64,000 nucleotides of DNA from Lichina pygmaea (lineage: Eukaryota > Ascomycota > Lichinomycetes > Lichinales > Lichinaceae): assembly GCA_963422465.1 (NCBI GenBank), contig OY730171.1, positions 4,484,202 through 4,548,201 on the forward strand, written 5' to 3'. Shown piece after piece: positions 44,301 through 55,042 of this stretch; within the stretch, counting starts at the first letter, position 1; every line of letters starts with the position of its first letter. The position numbers and the translations under genes are program-made. The notes below the pieces were generated by a model that saw only the letters and a program-made list of their open reading frames with translations, had not been told where the DNA came from and did not search any database.

Positions 44301-44629
44301 TATAGATTATGCACCCACAGAGAAGTAGAGGTGTTTTCCAGATGAATTTCAAGAGAAACAAAGTCTTTACTCCAGAAAGTAGGGTGGAGAGATGACAGAT
44401 TCAGGTTTTTGTTAATAAGAAAAAGAGTTCTACCAATCTCTGGAGAATATAAAGGAAGAAAAGAAGAAAAAACAGTTGAGGTGCTGGTTTGAAGGTGAGG
44501 ATTCTTCCAGGGTTCTTGAAGTGCAATAATATCTACTTCTTGAAGAGTTGGGGTTGCTAGAAGTAGCTCTTGGACTGATTGGCTTTTCTGCACATTGTAT
44601 TGAAGAAGTGTGAACTTTGTATTCTTCAT
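41387..44629 (-). CDS. LINE A3 ORF2, endonuclease and reverse transcriptase (intact)
   Basis: 1080 residues. Residues 1-235: AP-type endonuclease (Glu in ALQEPW at 36-41, DSNLHHPDW at 145-153, SDHRPV at 225-230). Residues 235-470: charged linker. Residues about 495-770: reverse transcriptase with PIALLNTTGKLME, FRKGRSTESA, LDISGAYD (587), CGVPQGSPLSP and the FADD catalytic pair (680-681). Thumb LGVYLDAKLHWHKH at 754-767. C-terminus with CMCGQAEETVKHITSSC (1008-1024), a Cys/His motif common to such LINEs. I see no RNase H domain between thumb and C-terminus. It nicks the target and copies the LINE RNA at the nick. All key residues I can check are present, so it may be active. Confidence 0.94.
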   Translation of the reverse strand: MKNTKFTLLQYNVQKSQSVQELLLATPTLQEVDIIALQEPWKNPHLQTSTSTVFSSFLPLYSPEIGRTLFLINKNLNLSSLHPTFWSKDFVSLEIHLENTSTSLWVHNLYFTPSSQENYLQASEALLCLLQNALQAKGQHILLPDSNLHHPDWSKKRRLYSDTAHKFQTLMKNSNLELAIAPFTPTIARSLSHKLCSPIDLSFISSSLSNSLIFSKIALQFFHRSDHRPVLTSLDLDSPRKTWKPERNWKTLDTNLAKQECNNLQLPFHFQDKHEVDEYLEYLNHFLQEIADRCTELQKQSSHSVPWWNQEIQTKVKQERRIRRQVLRGQASQEELEEATKLKKKAVREGKQNTFRKQVHELASSSKFWKLAKWGKSKANKTPDLPLVPDLETQEGLAKSFEEKTKSFSAQFFPEARVPEPSTESHQSTPEIQLSQEVTTEEVEQILNKKKPFTAGGKDKLPNGFLKALGPKFCQAIAVLTSTCWRLEYFPEKFKNAKTVCLRKPGKGIYNQAKAWRPIALLNTTGKLMEAITAARLSKVAEEAKLLPEIQMGFRKGRSTESALFLLTSQVEKVWKEGMVASLLSLDISGAYDRVLPEILQKILERKGIPLWLTSWIFSFCTRRTTTLVFDDSESSSIPIHCGVPQGSPLSPILFLFYISELHETVHSPTTGVSALGFADDTNLLAFGHSLKSNLLKLKNTHLKCLSWAARHGMVFSPEKYEILHFSRRRSDNLQLKLRLGNVILKPKEEVRVLGVYLDAKLHWHKHQRIILQKAQKALSSLSRTSYSTWGFPVLTARLVYTAILRSVLSYAVGIWFNPLRKSSNISSLIIFQNKCLRLIGGAFKATPSFLLESELFLLPLDLYFKFRTACFLSSIQTSSLKDFLDSTFSTISSYASSLRKPLKKSSTISPNWKFTWLSQITTNQASSKKELQILFTKEWENQWEEKKRKGYAGWQVFCQKPHYNNLKLYKELQKAEASLLLQTRTGRIGLASFLFRAGVPDFPTPLCMCGQAEETVKHITSSCSLYSSQRQHALFNPQDFTTIISNPELLQKFLYWFMSLKRLNQFNLAFKLHYSHSNI
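44626..44629 (-). other. ATGA stop-start overlap between LINE ORF1 and ORF2
   Basis: The ORF2 start ATG and the ORF1 stop TGA share two bases. The same overlap is present at 20427-20430 (A1) and 55039-55042 (A2); LINE B1 uses TAATG at 51720-51724. Such overlaps support translation of ORF2 by termination and reinitiation, as shown for some other LINEs. Here it is an inference from conservation. Confidence 0.8.
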
Positions 44630-46026
44630 GTAGACATTTCATCTTCAAAGATCTTGAAGAGGTTGACTGACTGCTTTCCCCCTGTGTTTGTTGATCTTGT
44701 AGACAGAATTTGCACTTCTGGAGACCCTCCTCTGAGTCTCTCTGAGCTTCTAGTTGGCTCTGTGGTTTTCCGTCTTTTTCCCCCTGGAAGAGTCTGTATG
44801 AAGGGGAAAGTAACTGGAGACTGTGTGACTGGGACAGTGGTAGCAGTGGAGATCTCATACTTCCCTGGGCGGGAAATCCATGCCTCTCTTGCCTTCTTGA
44901 CTGCTTCTTGGCGTACTGGGCATGTGCTAGCCCAGGCTGGGTGAGCTCCTTTGCAGTTGCTGCATTTTGGCTTTAGCAGTTGCTCAGGGATTTGGCAGGT
45001 TCTTCTTTCATGCTGGCCTCCACAGGCACCACATACAGCTTGATTCCTGCACAGGCGAGCTTGGTGTCCATACCCAAAGCACTTGAAGCATTGTGCCACC
45101 ACTGTGTTAGCCAGAAAAGGCTCTGCCTCATGCAATCTGTGGCCCAGCACTACTCCACTCTCAATTAGAAGATTGGCCTGTTCCGGGGTGGCCAGATCCA
45201 GGTGGAGTGAAGTAACTGGTTTCTTTTGAGCTATAGCCTTCTTTGACCAGTAGGCTCTTAGAATAGTGATTTGCTTGCTCAGGGATGGGTTGCTGTTCTG
45301 GATAGTCTGGCGAGTTTTTTCCAGGTTTTCTGGCTGGATGTCTGTGGTTCTGACTCCATGAATCAACACTGGGAATCTCTTGGGTTGGATAGTTGCTTCC
45401 TTGGTAAAAATAGCTGATATCCAGGCAGAGTCTTTCTCCAGAAAACTCTTAGTCTCTTGGGTTTCAGTGTTAATAAGAATGTCCCCTGAGGGAAGTTTTC
45501 TCACTGCTCTGACTTGTTTATTATAGGGACTGGGGAGTCTGTCTTGGAGAGCTTGAAAAAGCTGGATGTGAGTCCTGTTGGCCATATCAGGTGTCTGGTT
45601 ACCAGGGTGGACAAGAACTTCCTTCAGAATCCTTGGAGCTAGAGGGATTTGAGCTGGGATATGTTTCTGAACAGCCTGGGCATATGATGGCTTAGATTCT
45701 TGCTTGTCTAGCCGCTTGCTAATATTCTCCAGCTCCTGGAAAATCTTGTTGGTCAGACCAGTGGGGAGAGACTGGGTTTTGGTGGACTGGGCTTCATTAG
45801 TACAAGAGTTTTTCTTAATATTCTCCCAGCTTTTCAGTACAGATTCTGGGGTAGCTTGAGTCTTGAGCCATGAGTCCAGTAGGTTGTAGTCATTCTGGAG
45901 AGCTGGATAGGGGGTAGAAGAACTAGGCTGAGTACCAGCAGAACTGGGAGCTGGCATTGTTGGAGAAGGTGTTGTTTTTCTGGTAGTGTTCTGGGAGGAG
46001 TCCGGTTTCTTCTTTTTGACAGGCAT
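44626..46026 (-). CDS. LINE A3 ORF1, gag-like RNA-binding protein (intact)
   Basis: 466 residues from MPVKKKKP. An upstream in-frame ATG at 46066-46068 would add 14 residues (MTLCEQPTVQ...), but the MxxKKKKP start is shared with the other LINE ORF1s here, so I choose 46026. N-terminal third rich in Pro, Ser and Thr; middle with conserved NYLDSW-like and YAQAVQK segments; then a likely RNA-binding region. Three zinc knuckles at about 313-370: CFKCFGYGHQARLC (CX2CX4HX4C), CGACGGQHERRTC and CSNCKGAHPAWASTC. This layout is typical of ORF1 proteins in Tad1-, I- and jockey-like LINEs, which form ribonucleoprotein with the element RNA. The stop TGA (44626-44628) overlaps the ORF2 ATG. Confidence 0.93.
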   Translation of the reverse strand: MPVKKKKPDSSQNTTRKTTPSPTMPAPSSAGTQPSSSTPYPALQNDYNLLDSWLKTQATPESVLKSWENIKKNSCTNEAQSTKTQSLPTGLTNKIFQELENISKRLDKQESKPSYAQAVQKHIPAQIPLAPRILKEVLVHPGNQTPDMANRTHIQLFQALQDRLPSPYNKQVRAVRKLPSGDILINTETQETKSFLEKDSAWISAIFTKEATIQPKRFPVLIHGVRTTDIQPENLEKTRQTIQNSNPSLSKQITILRAYWSKKAIAQKKPVTSLHLDLATPEQANLLIESGVVLGHRLHEAEPFLANTVVAQCFKCFGYGHQARLCRNQAVCGACGGQHERRTCQIPEQLLKPKCSNCKGAHPAWASTCPVRQEAVKKAREAWISRPGKYEISTATTVPVTQSPVTFPFIQTLPGGKRRKTTEPTRSSERLRGGSPEVQILSTRSTNTGGKQSVNLFKIFEDEMST

Positions 46027-46420
46027 AGGGTAGGTAACCTGCACAGTGGGTTGTTCACAAAGGGTCACCTGGTTCCTAGCAGTAATTGCACAATCCTGGG
46101 ACCACTCCCCAAGACTGTACTTTCCTGGGCAGTCTTTTCCAACTAGACTCTAGGGAAATCTGGCTGTATTAACTCAAGCTGGAGACCACACCCCCTGCCT
46201 GAGCTTTCCTAGAGTTTTTCAACTCTACCAGCACTAGAGGCAAGCTCTAAACCATTTCTCTTATCCTGGGAGCCCTGATCTCCTTGATGCTAGATGTTTC
46301 TCTTGAGAGAAGTTCAAGCTGTTATCTGTCTGACTGGGAGTACTTGCTCAATCCTGGGACCACACCCCAAGACTGAGTGTTCCTAGGTAATTGGGGCCTG
46401 TCCCCAGAAAGAGAGCATGA

Positions 46421-48258
46421 AGAGGTGATATGTTTTGCAGTTTCTTCTGCTTGGCCACACACACATAGTAGGGTAGGGAAGTCAGGAACTCCAGCTCTGA
46501 AAAGAGAACTTGCCAGACTAATTCTTCCAGTCCTGATTTGCAGTAGCAGACTTGCCTCAGCTTTCTGTAACTCTTTGTAGAGCTTCAGATTGTTTTTGTG
46601 TGGCTTTTGACAGAAAGTCTGCCAGCCTGGATAGCTTCTTCTTTTCTTCTCTTCCTATTGGTCTTCCCACTCTTTAGTAAAGAGCTTTTGTAGTTCTTTC
46701 TTTGGACTAGCCTGGTTAGTAGTTATTTGACTTAACCAAGTGAATTTCCACTTAGGAGAGATAGTTGAGGATTTCTTTAAAGGTTTCTTCAAGAGAGAGG
46801 CATAGCTGGAAATAGTGGAAAAGATACTGTCAAGAAAGTATTTGAGAGGGGAGTTTTGAATAGAAGAAAGAAAACAGGCAGTGCGAAACTTAAAGTAGAG
46901 GTCTAGAGGTAGAAGAAAAAGCTCACTCTCTAATAGAAAAGAAGGAGTGGCTTTGAAAGCACCCCCAATAAGTCTTAGACATCTGTTTTGAAATGAAACA
47001 AGAGAAGAGATATTGGAGGATTTTCTTAGAGGGTTAAACCAGATCCCCACTGCATAGCTCAGTAGAGATCTCAGTATAGCAGTGTACACCAGATGTGATG
47101 TGTGAACTGGAAAGCCCCAAGTAGAATAGGAAGTTCTAGAAAGAGAAGAGAGTGCTTTCTGTGCTTTTTGAAGAATAATCCTCTGGTGTTTGTGCCAGTG
47201 GAGCTTTGCATCTAGGTACACTCCAAGTACTCACACTTCTTCTTTTGGTTTGAGAATCACATTCCCCAGTCTGAGCTTGAGCTGAAGATTGTCTGATCTT
47301 CTTCTGGAAAAATGAAGTATTTTATATTTCTCAGGTGAGAAGACTATTCCATGTCTTGCAGCCCAGGATAGATATTTGTGGTGTGTGTTCTTTAACTTCA
47401 GAAGGTTACTTTTCAAGGAGTGACCAAAAGCAAGCAGATTTGTATCATCTGCAAACCCCAGGGCAGATACACCAGAAGAGGGAGTATGCACAGTCTCATG
47501 CAATTCAGAAATGTAGAATAGAAAAAGAATAGGGGATAGTGGAGAACCTTGAGAAACTCCACAATGAATAGGAATAGAACAAGACTCAGAATCATCAAAG
47601 ACAAGAGTGGTAGAGTACTTATCACAGAAGGAGTAGATCCAGGAAGCTAGCCAGGCAGGTATTCCTTTTCTTTTCAGAATTTGCTGTAGTACCTTGGGGA
47701 GAACTCTGTCATAGGCTCCTGAGATATCCAGTGAGAATAGGGATGCAACCATGCCTTCCTTCCAGACTTTTTCCACTTGGGAGGTTAGAAGGAAAAGTGC
47801 TGCTTCTGTGGATCTTCCTTTCCTAAAGCCCATCTGGATATCTGGCAATAGTCCAGCTTCTTCTGCTATCTTGCTTAGTCTGGCTGCAGCAATAGCTTCC
47901 ATCAACTTGCCTGTTGTGTTTAGCAGAGCTATAGGGTGCCAGACTTTAGCTTGATTGTAGGTTCCCTTGCCAGGTTTCCTCAAGCAGACTGTTTTTGCAC
48001 TCTTAAATCTTTCAGGGAAGTACTCTAGTTTCCAGCATGTTGAAGTCAGAATAGCTAGAGCTTGGCAGAACCTAGGCCCCAGAGCTCTCAGAAATCCATT
48101 TGGCAGCTTGTCTCTCCCTCCTGCTGTGAAAGGTTTCTTCTTGGCCAGAATTTGCTCCACTTCTTCACATGTTACCTCCTGGGAGAGCTGTATCTCAGAG
48201 ATAGTCTGGGAGCTTTCTGAGCCTGGTTATGGAACTAGAGCTTTTGGAAAGAACTGCT
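46421..48258 (-). pseudogene. LINE A2 ORF2, reverse transcriptase part
   Basis: Open stretch 48160-47231 carries FRKGRSTEAALF, LDISGAYDRVL, CGVSQGSPLSP and FADD. A TGA replaces the Arg codon of EEVRVLG at about 47226-47228, after which 47221-46655 continues the thumb. The last part reaches KAFS-like coding sequence at the A3 insertion site; the final C-terminal segment is at 41201-41040. Confidence 0.82.
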
Positions 48259-48482
48259 GTGAGAAGGCTTTTTATTTTATTTTATTTTATTTTATTCTTA
48301 CACTGATTTAGCTGTAGAGCCATGCAGAACTTCTAGGTATATGTTTGTTTCTCCAGAAAACCTTTGGAGGAATAAAAACTGGAGCTTGGGAGAGACTAGG
48401 GAAAATCTTGTGGAATATGCAGTAGCTAAGAAAATTTGTACATGTAGCTATTTGTTAAAACAAACAGTTGACTTGGTAGAGC

Positions 48483-51400
48483 TTAGAAAGAGAGTTGGTG
48501 GGCTAGGTTGAACTGGTCAAGTCTTTTCAAAGACATAAACCAGAAAAGAAGTTTAGGAAGTAGCTTGGAGGAGAATAAGATAGATGGGAAATCTTGTAGA
48601 GGGAATTGGACTTGTTGTCTTTGGTTTGAAAATTTGTTACAGAAAAAAGTGATGTGTTGGGCTGTTTCTTCTCCAAAACCACATGTGCATAGAGGGGAGT
48701 TAAAGTCTGGAACATTTGCTCTGAAAAGAAAACTGGCCAGTCCTATTCTTGCTGACAGAATTTGAAGAAATAGACTAGACTCAGCTTTTCTCAAATCTTT
48801 GAAGATATTGAGGTTTTTCTTCTGTGGCCTTCTGGTGAACATGTCCCAAATAGCAGAACAATTTCCTCTGCTTACCTGCCATCTGGCTTCCCATTCTTTG
48901 TGGAAAACCTCCTGTAGACTTTTCTTTGAGAAGTCTTGGTTAGTAGTTAGTTGTTCCAGCCAGACTGTTCTCCAGTTTAGAGAAATAGTTGTCAGAGACT
49001 TTGGTGTAGTTCTGAGAGAAGAAACATAGAGAGAAATTTGACTGTGTAGTTTGTGGAGAAGTGTAGAAGAAGAGTTGGGTAGTGTGTTTGAATAGAAAGA
49101 TGAAAGAAAACATGCTGTTCTCAGCTTGAAGTATAAGTCTAGAGGGGGTAGAAATAGTTCTGATTCAAGTAGGAAAATAGGAGTGGCTTTAAAGACACCT
49201 CCTATAGTTCTTAAACATTTATTTTGGAAAGTAGATAATGAAATAATATTAGAGAGTTTCTTTTGGGGATTGAACCAGACTCCTACTGCATAACTAAGAA
49301 GAGATCTTAGTATAGCAGTGTAGCCATGACGTGCTGTTAGGACTGGTAGTCCCCAAGTAGAGTAGGTTGTTCTGGATAAAGCTGAGAAATATTTGGAGGC
49401 TTTCTGTGACATGATTTTTTGGTGTTTTTTCCAGACAAGTTTTGAGTCAAAGTAAAGTCCCAAGATGCGCACTTCTTCTTTTGGTTGAAGTACCACTTCT
49501 CCAAGTCTTAGACTGAGCTGAAGATTGTCTCTTCTTCTTCTAGAAAAATGGAGAAGTTCATACTTTTCAGGTGCAAACTTCATACCATGTTTTCTTGCCC
49601 AGTCCTGACATTTGGAATGTGTAGACTTCAACTTGAGAAGGTTGCTTTTCAAGGAGGAGGAGAATGCAAGAAGATTAGTGTCATCTGCAAAACCAAGTGC
49701 TGAAACTCCTTTCTCAGGGGTGTGTACAGTATTGTGCAGTTCTGAGATATAGAAAAGAAATAGAATAGGAGAGAAAGGTGATCCTTGAGGGACTCCACAG
49801 TATATAGGGAACTGGGGGGATTCTGAGTCATCAAACACCAGAGAGGTAGTACGTGAAGTAGTGAAGGAAAAGATCCAGGATACAAACCACTTAGGAATCA
49901 TTCTCTTAATCAGGATCTTTCTGAGAACTTCTGGCAAGACTCTGTCATAGACTCCAGAGATGTCTAGAGAGAGAAGACTAGCAACCATTCCTTCTTTCCA
50001 GATCTTTTCTACCTGGGAGGTCAGAAGAAAAAGTGCTGATTCTGTTGATCTTCCTTTTCTGAATCCCATCTGGATTTCTGGCAAGAGATTTTCTTTCTCA
50101 GCTAGCTCACTTAGTCTTGCAGCTGCAATAGCTTCCATTAGCTTCCCAATTGTATTCAGGAGAGCTATAGGGCGCCATGCTTTTGCTTGACAGTAGGATC
50201 CCTTGCCAGGTTTCCTTAGGCAGATTGTCTTGGCTGACTTGTACCTGTCTGGAAAGTATTCCAGTCTCCAGCAAGCCTCCAAAACCTTAGCAATTCTTTT
50301 GTTGAAAGGGTCTCCCAGTGCTCTTAGAAATCCATTTGGTAGAGTATCTTGGCCTGGTGCTGAGAGAGGTTTTTTCTTCTTTAGAACCTCTTGTACTTCT
50401 TCCTTGGAGACTTCTTGGGATAGTTGCTATTCCTGGGTTTCTTCTGGCAGGTCCTGTTCCTCTGGCTCTGGCTGTAGGGGAAGAGGGAAGAATTGAGTCC
50501 TGAAAGCTTCTGTTTTCTCTTCAAAAGACTTTGCCAGCTGTCCTTGTTGTCCTATAAGTTCTGGGACTATTGGTAGGTCAGGAACTTTGCCGGCTTTTTC
50601 TTTTCCCTATTTGGCAATTCTCCAGTAGTCCTGGGTTTCTGCTAGCTGGTGGAGATATGTTCTGAATGTCTTTCTTTTGGCTTGTCTGATCAGACTCTTT
50701 TTCTTTTTAGTTATCTCCTCTAGTCTGGTGGTTTCCTCTTGGCCTTGGAGTACTTTTCTTCTTACTTTTCTTTCCTCCTGGATTATTTCTTTGATTTCCT
50801 GGTTCCACCATGGTACTGCATACCTGGACTCTTTGCAAGTTTGGGTTGTCTTGTTTGCAATTTCTTGGAGAGTTTTGTCCAGTCTTTCCAGGTAATCATC
50901 CACTTCTTTCTTGCTAGTAAGAGATGGAATAGGTGGTAGGTTATCAGCTTCTTGTCTTGCTTGACTAGCATCCAGAGTTCTCCAGTTCTTTTTGTCTGTT
51001 CTGGTTTTTCTTGGAGTCTCCAGACTGAGAATTGTGTGCACTGGTCTGTGGTCTGACCCTGTGTGGAATCTCATGTTAATTTGTGAGTAAATAAGAGAAT
51101 TAAGTAAAGAACTTGAAATAAAAGAAAGATCAATTGCTGATGAAGGTGGTTCTAGAAGAGTTCTTGCTCTTGTTGGTGTGTAGGGAGCTATTGCCAGCTC
51201 TAGTCCCTATTTGTCTGTTAGGTTCTTGAAGGATAAGGCCAGTTCTGAGTATAGCTGGCTTGACTTTGACCAACTTGGGTGGTGGAGATTTGAGTCTGTC
51301 AGGAGAATATGTTCACCCTCTTTTTGGATAGCTTGTTCCAGTAGGTCTAGAAGAGTCTGAGCTGACTCTCTATAGTTCCTTTGGCTTGTGGGTGTGAAAT

Positions 51401-51722
51401 AGAGGTTGTGGATCCAGAATGACTTTGTTTGAACTCTTATCTCCAAGGAGACTAGATCTTTACTCCAGAAAATTGGGCTTATAGATGACCGCAAAATTCT
51501 TCTGTTAACAAGAACAAGTGTTCTCCCTAGCTCCTGGCTTTGTAAAGGGTAGAAGGCTGAGAATGTTGTAGAGATGCTTGATTCTTGGTGGGGGTTTTTC
51601 CAGGGTTCTTGCAGAGTGATGATGTCCACTTCCTGTAGTCTAGGGTTTGCCAGTAGAAGTTCTTGGCATGTCTGGCTTTTCTGGACATTGTACTGGAGAA
51701 GGTTAAGTGTGGAGTAACTCAT
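48483..51722 (-). pseudogene. LINE B1 ORF2, several stops, RT region open
   Basis: Starts MSYSTLNLLQYNVQKSQ. Stops interrupt it near 51209, before 51074, near 50607 and near 50430. The 599-codon stretch 50282-48483 is open and holds the whole RT (FRKGRSTESALF, LDISGVYDRVL with Val for Ala, CGVPQGSPFSP, FADD), thumb and C-terminus (CTCGFGEETAQHITFFC). The stops at WRIAK and similar sites fit TGG-to-TAG changes. No RNase H domain is seen. Confidence 0.86.
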
Positions 51723-53125
51723 TAATCCTCTTGGCTAGAGTCTTCCAAGATCTCAGTAGCTTTTTTTCTGGGTATGTTGATTTGGAACTCTGAGTTCTGT
51801 GCAAGTGGGAAAGTGGGGAGCTGAGTGTTCAGTCTTGAGCTTGAGCATGCTCTTAGTACTTCCCCTTGTTTTCTTTTCTTAGCTTCTTGTCTGTCTTGTA
51901 GACTTGGCCCTTTTTCTTGTGTTGAGGGAGTCTGAGGTAGAGCTAGTCTGGGAGCTATTGTGTACCTCCCTGGTCTTGCTAGCCATACCTCTCTTGCTTT
52001 CTGGATTGCTTCCTGTTTTTTCTGGCAGGACTTTGACCAGGCTGGGTGGTTTCCCTTGCAGTTTGCACATTTTGGTGTTAGAGTTTCTGGAGAAGTCTGG
52101 CAGTCTCTTCTGGCATGCTTTCCTCCACAGGCTGTGCACTGGGCTTGGGCTTGGCAAGTGCGTGCTTGGTGTCCAAACCTAGCACATTTGTAGCACTAGG
52201 TGACTGATGTTGCTAGCAGGGCTGGTTCTACTTCATGTAGAGTGTATCCTAGAACTACTCCTTTCTCAATTAGGAGGTTTGCTTGCTCTGGGGTGGCTAG
52301 ATCCAGATGTAGAGATGTGACTGGCTTCTGGAGGAGTTTGGCTTTTCTGGACCAGTAGGTTCTTAGGATGTTGACCTTACTTTCCATCCCAGGGTTTTGG
52401 GAGAAGATTGTCTTTTTTGTTTCCTCCAGGTTTTCTGGCTTGAAGTCTTTTGTCTGCACCCCATGGACTAGCAGTGGAAAGATTCTGGGTGATATCTTGG
52501 CCTCTGCTGTAAAGACAGCTGGGATCCAGTCCTTGTTTTCCTCTAGCTGAGTCTTGGCTTGAGGAGTTTCCAGAGAGATTATAATATCTCCTGAGGGTAG
52601 TTTTCTGGCTGCTCTTATTTCTTTTTGGCAGGAGAGTGGTGTTTTCTTCTTGAGAGCTTCCATGAGCTGGGCTGGTGTTCTGTTTGCTAACTGGCCAGTC
52701 TGAGTTCCAGGTCTGATAGTGATTTCACTGTGGATTCTGGTTGGAACAGGGATTTCCTGTCCTACTGTTTTCTGGGCTGCCTGGGCATATGTTGGCTTGG
52801 TGTTTTGTTTTTGGACTTGTTTCTCAATGCTGTCCAGTCTCTCAAGTATCTTCTGGAGACTCTGGGAGTTAGCTGAATAAGTAGAGACATCTTTGTCCAG
52901 AGCTTCTGCCACTTTGGACAGAATACTATCCCATGCTTTTTTGATGTGTTGGGGAGCTTTTGTGTGGATAAGCCATTCTTCCACTAGCTGGGGAGGTGTC
53001 AGCCCCTTCTCTTCTTCTTTTTCTTGAGTCTGGGATTGGTCTGTCAGGGAGTTAGCCACTGGGGGTTGCTGGGAGCTTGGAGAAGGCTGGTTTTCTTTCT
53101 CTTTCTCTGGTTTTTTCTTTGACAT
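51722..53125 (-). pseudogene. LINE B1 ORF1, one premature stop
   Basis: MSKKKPEKEKENQP start; 309 codons are open to a TAG at 52196-52198, directly before the first zinc knuckle (CYKCARFGHQARTC). The frame then stays open through two more knuckles (CTACGGKHARRDC, CANCKGNHPAWSKSC) to SSQED and TAA at 51722-51724. A full-length product would be 467 residues, like A3. The final TAA overlaps the ORF2 ATG as TAATG. Confidence 0.85.
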
Positions 53126-53827
53126 TATGTGATTTTGGGTGTCTTCCAGCAGTTCTTTTTGGCTGGGATTGGTGAGGCTCTTTTGGAGGCTTCTTCCAGT
53201 TGTTCACAAAGGGTCACCTGGTTCCTAGCAGTAGTTGCACAATCCTGGGACCACTCCCCAAGACTGTACTTTCCTGGGCAGTCTTTTCCAACTAGACTCT
53301 AGGGAAATCTGGTTGTATTAATTCAAGCTAGGGACCACACCCCCTGCCTGAGCTTTCCTAGAGTTTTTCAACTCTACCAGCACTAGAGGCAAGCTCTAAA
53401 CTATTCCTCTTATCCTGGGAGCCCTGATCTCCTTGTTGGTGGGTGTTTCTCACTTTTAGAAGAGGTTTTGTGTTTTATCTCTGATAGACTGGGAGTGCTG
53501 GCTCAATCCTGAGTTTTAGTCTCAGGGCTGATTGTTCCAAGGTAGGTAGAGCTTTGCCCAGTTCTTCAGAATACCTCTGGTCCCTCTCACTCTTGTTGTG
53601 GCTGGGTGGTTGGTAGTTGAAGCAAGAAGACGTGAGTTCTGGGATCACAACTTTTGACCAATAGGCCTGATTCAGAAAAGTGATGGGTTTTCACTCTTGG
53701 GAAGTGGGTGGTTTCAGCAAGCTTCACAACTGGTTTCCAGGACTTATGACCAAATGCGTTGATTGTCAAAAGTGATGATCCTTTGACGATTTGGTACTGG
53801 GAAGAGTTTTTTGGGTGAGAAGGCTTT

Positions 53828-55042
53828 AGTCTTTTTCTCAAAGGTTTTGGCTATTCCTTCTTGTGTTTCCAGGTCAGGAACCAGAGGAAGATCAGGAGTC
53901 TTGTTGGCTTTGGACTTTCCCCACTTTGCAAGCTTCCAGAACTTTGAAGAGCTGGCCAGCTCATGGATTTGGTGTCTGAAAGTGTTCTGTTTTCCATCTC
54001 TGACTGCCTTTTTCTTGAGCTTAGTTGCTTGCTCAAGTTCCTCTTGACTTGCTTGCCTTTTTTGTACTTTTCTTCTTACTCTTCTTTCTTCTTTAACCTT
54101 GTTTTGGATCTCTTGATCCCACCAGGGAACTGAGTGGCCAGATTGCTTCTGGAGCTGTGTGGATTTGCTTGCTATTTCTTGGAGAAAGTTGTCAAGATAC
54201 TCCAAGTACTCATCCACTTCATATTTGTCTTGGAAGTGGAAGAGCAGGTGTAGCTTCTCACACTCTACTCTTGCAAGGTTTGAGTCCAGTGTTCTCCAGT
54301 TTCTTTCTGGTTTCCAGATTTTCCTTGGAGGATCCAGGTCCAGGCAGGTTAGTACAGGTCTGTGGTCAGACCCATGAAAGAACTGAAGAGCCACTTTAGA
54401 GAAAATCAGAGAGTTAGAAAGAGAAGAAGAAATAAAAGACAGATCAATAGAAGAACATGGTTTTTCAGAAAGAGATCTTGCTCTGGTAGGGGTGAAAGGT
54501 GCAATAGCTAAATCCAGATTTAAATCTGTCATTGGGTCTTGAAACTTGTTTGCAGTCTCAGAGTACAGTCTTCTTTTCTTTGACCAGTCTGGGTGGTGAA
54601 GATTTGAGTCTGTGAGAAGAATATGTTGTCCTCGTTCTTGTAAAGTATTTTGAAGTAAACAGAGAAGAGCTTCTGATACCTCTGTGTAGTTTTCTTGACT
54701 TGATGGGGTGAAGTAGAGATTATGTACCCAAAGAGAAGTAGAAGAGTTTTCCAAGTAGATTTCAAGAGAAACAAAGTCTTTATTCCAGAAGGTAGGATGA
54801 AGAGAAGAGAGTTTCAGATTTTTATTAATAAGAAAAAGTGTTCTGCCAATCTCTGAACAGTAGAGAGGAAGAAAGGAAGAGAAAACAGTTGAAGTGCTTG
54901 TTTCTAGGTGAGAGTTTTTCCAGGACTCTTGAAGTGCAATAATGTCCACCTCTTGGAGAGCTGAGGTTGCTAGCAGTAGCTCTTGGACTGATTGGCTTTT
55001 TTGCACATTATACTGGAGAAGTGTCAGCTTTGTGTCTTTCAT
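53828..55042 (-). pseudogene. LINE A2 ORF2, endonuclease part
   Basis: MKDTKLTLLQYNVQKSQ start at 55042; ALQESW (the usual Pro is Ser), DSNLHHPDW and SDHRPVL are present. The frame is open to the LINE B1 insertion site at 53827. The RT part continues at 48271. Confidence 0.85.

Larger units (their letters stand above)
41215..46407 (-). mobile_element. LINE A3, intact (5193 bp), TSD 13 bp
   Basis: AAAGAGAGCATGA flanks it at 41202-41214 and 46408-46420. Minus strand: 5' UTR 46407-46027, ORF1 46026-44626, ORF2 44629-41387, 3' UTR, tail AATCAAATCAAATCAAAAAA ending at 41215. Both ORFs are open end to end, with the catalytic motifs in place. Its 5' UTR lacks the AACTCTTCCCAG start seen in A1, A2 and B1, so it either has another 5' end or is slightly 5'-truncated. 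It sits in ORF2 of LINE A2, itself in a chromovirus. Near-identity with A5 marks it as young. It has very few CpGs. Confidence 0.95.
48272..53814 (-). mobile_element. LINE B1, full length (5543 bp), TSD 13 bp
   Basis: GTGAGAAGGCTTT flanks it at 48259-48271 and 53815-53827. The 5' end (AACTCTTCCCAGTACC near 53807) resembles that of A1 and A2, so it is full length. Minus strand: 5' UTR to 53126, ORF1 53125-51722, ORF2 51722-48483, 3' UTR, tail of AAAAT repeats. It is a separate subfamily from LINE A by protein divergence. Both ORFs carry nonsense codons, nearly all of the C-to-T or G-to-A type. The target is the ORF2 of LINE A2. Confidence 0.94.
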
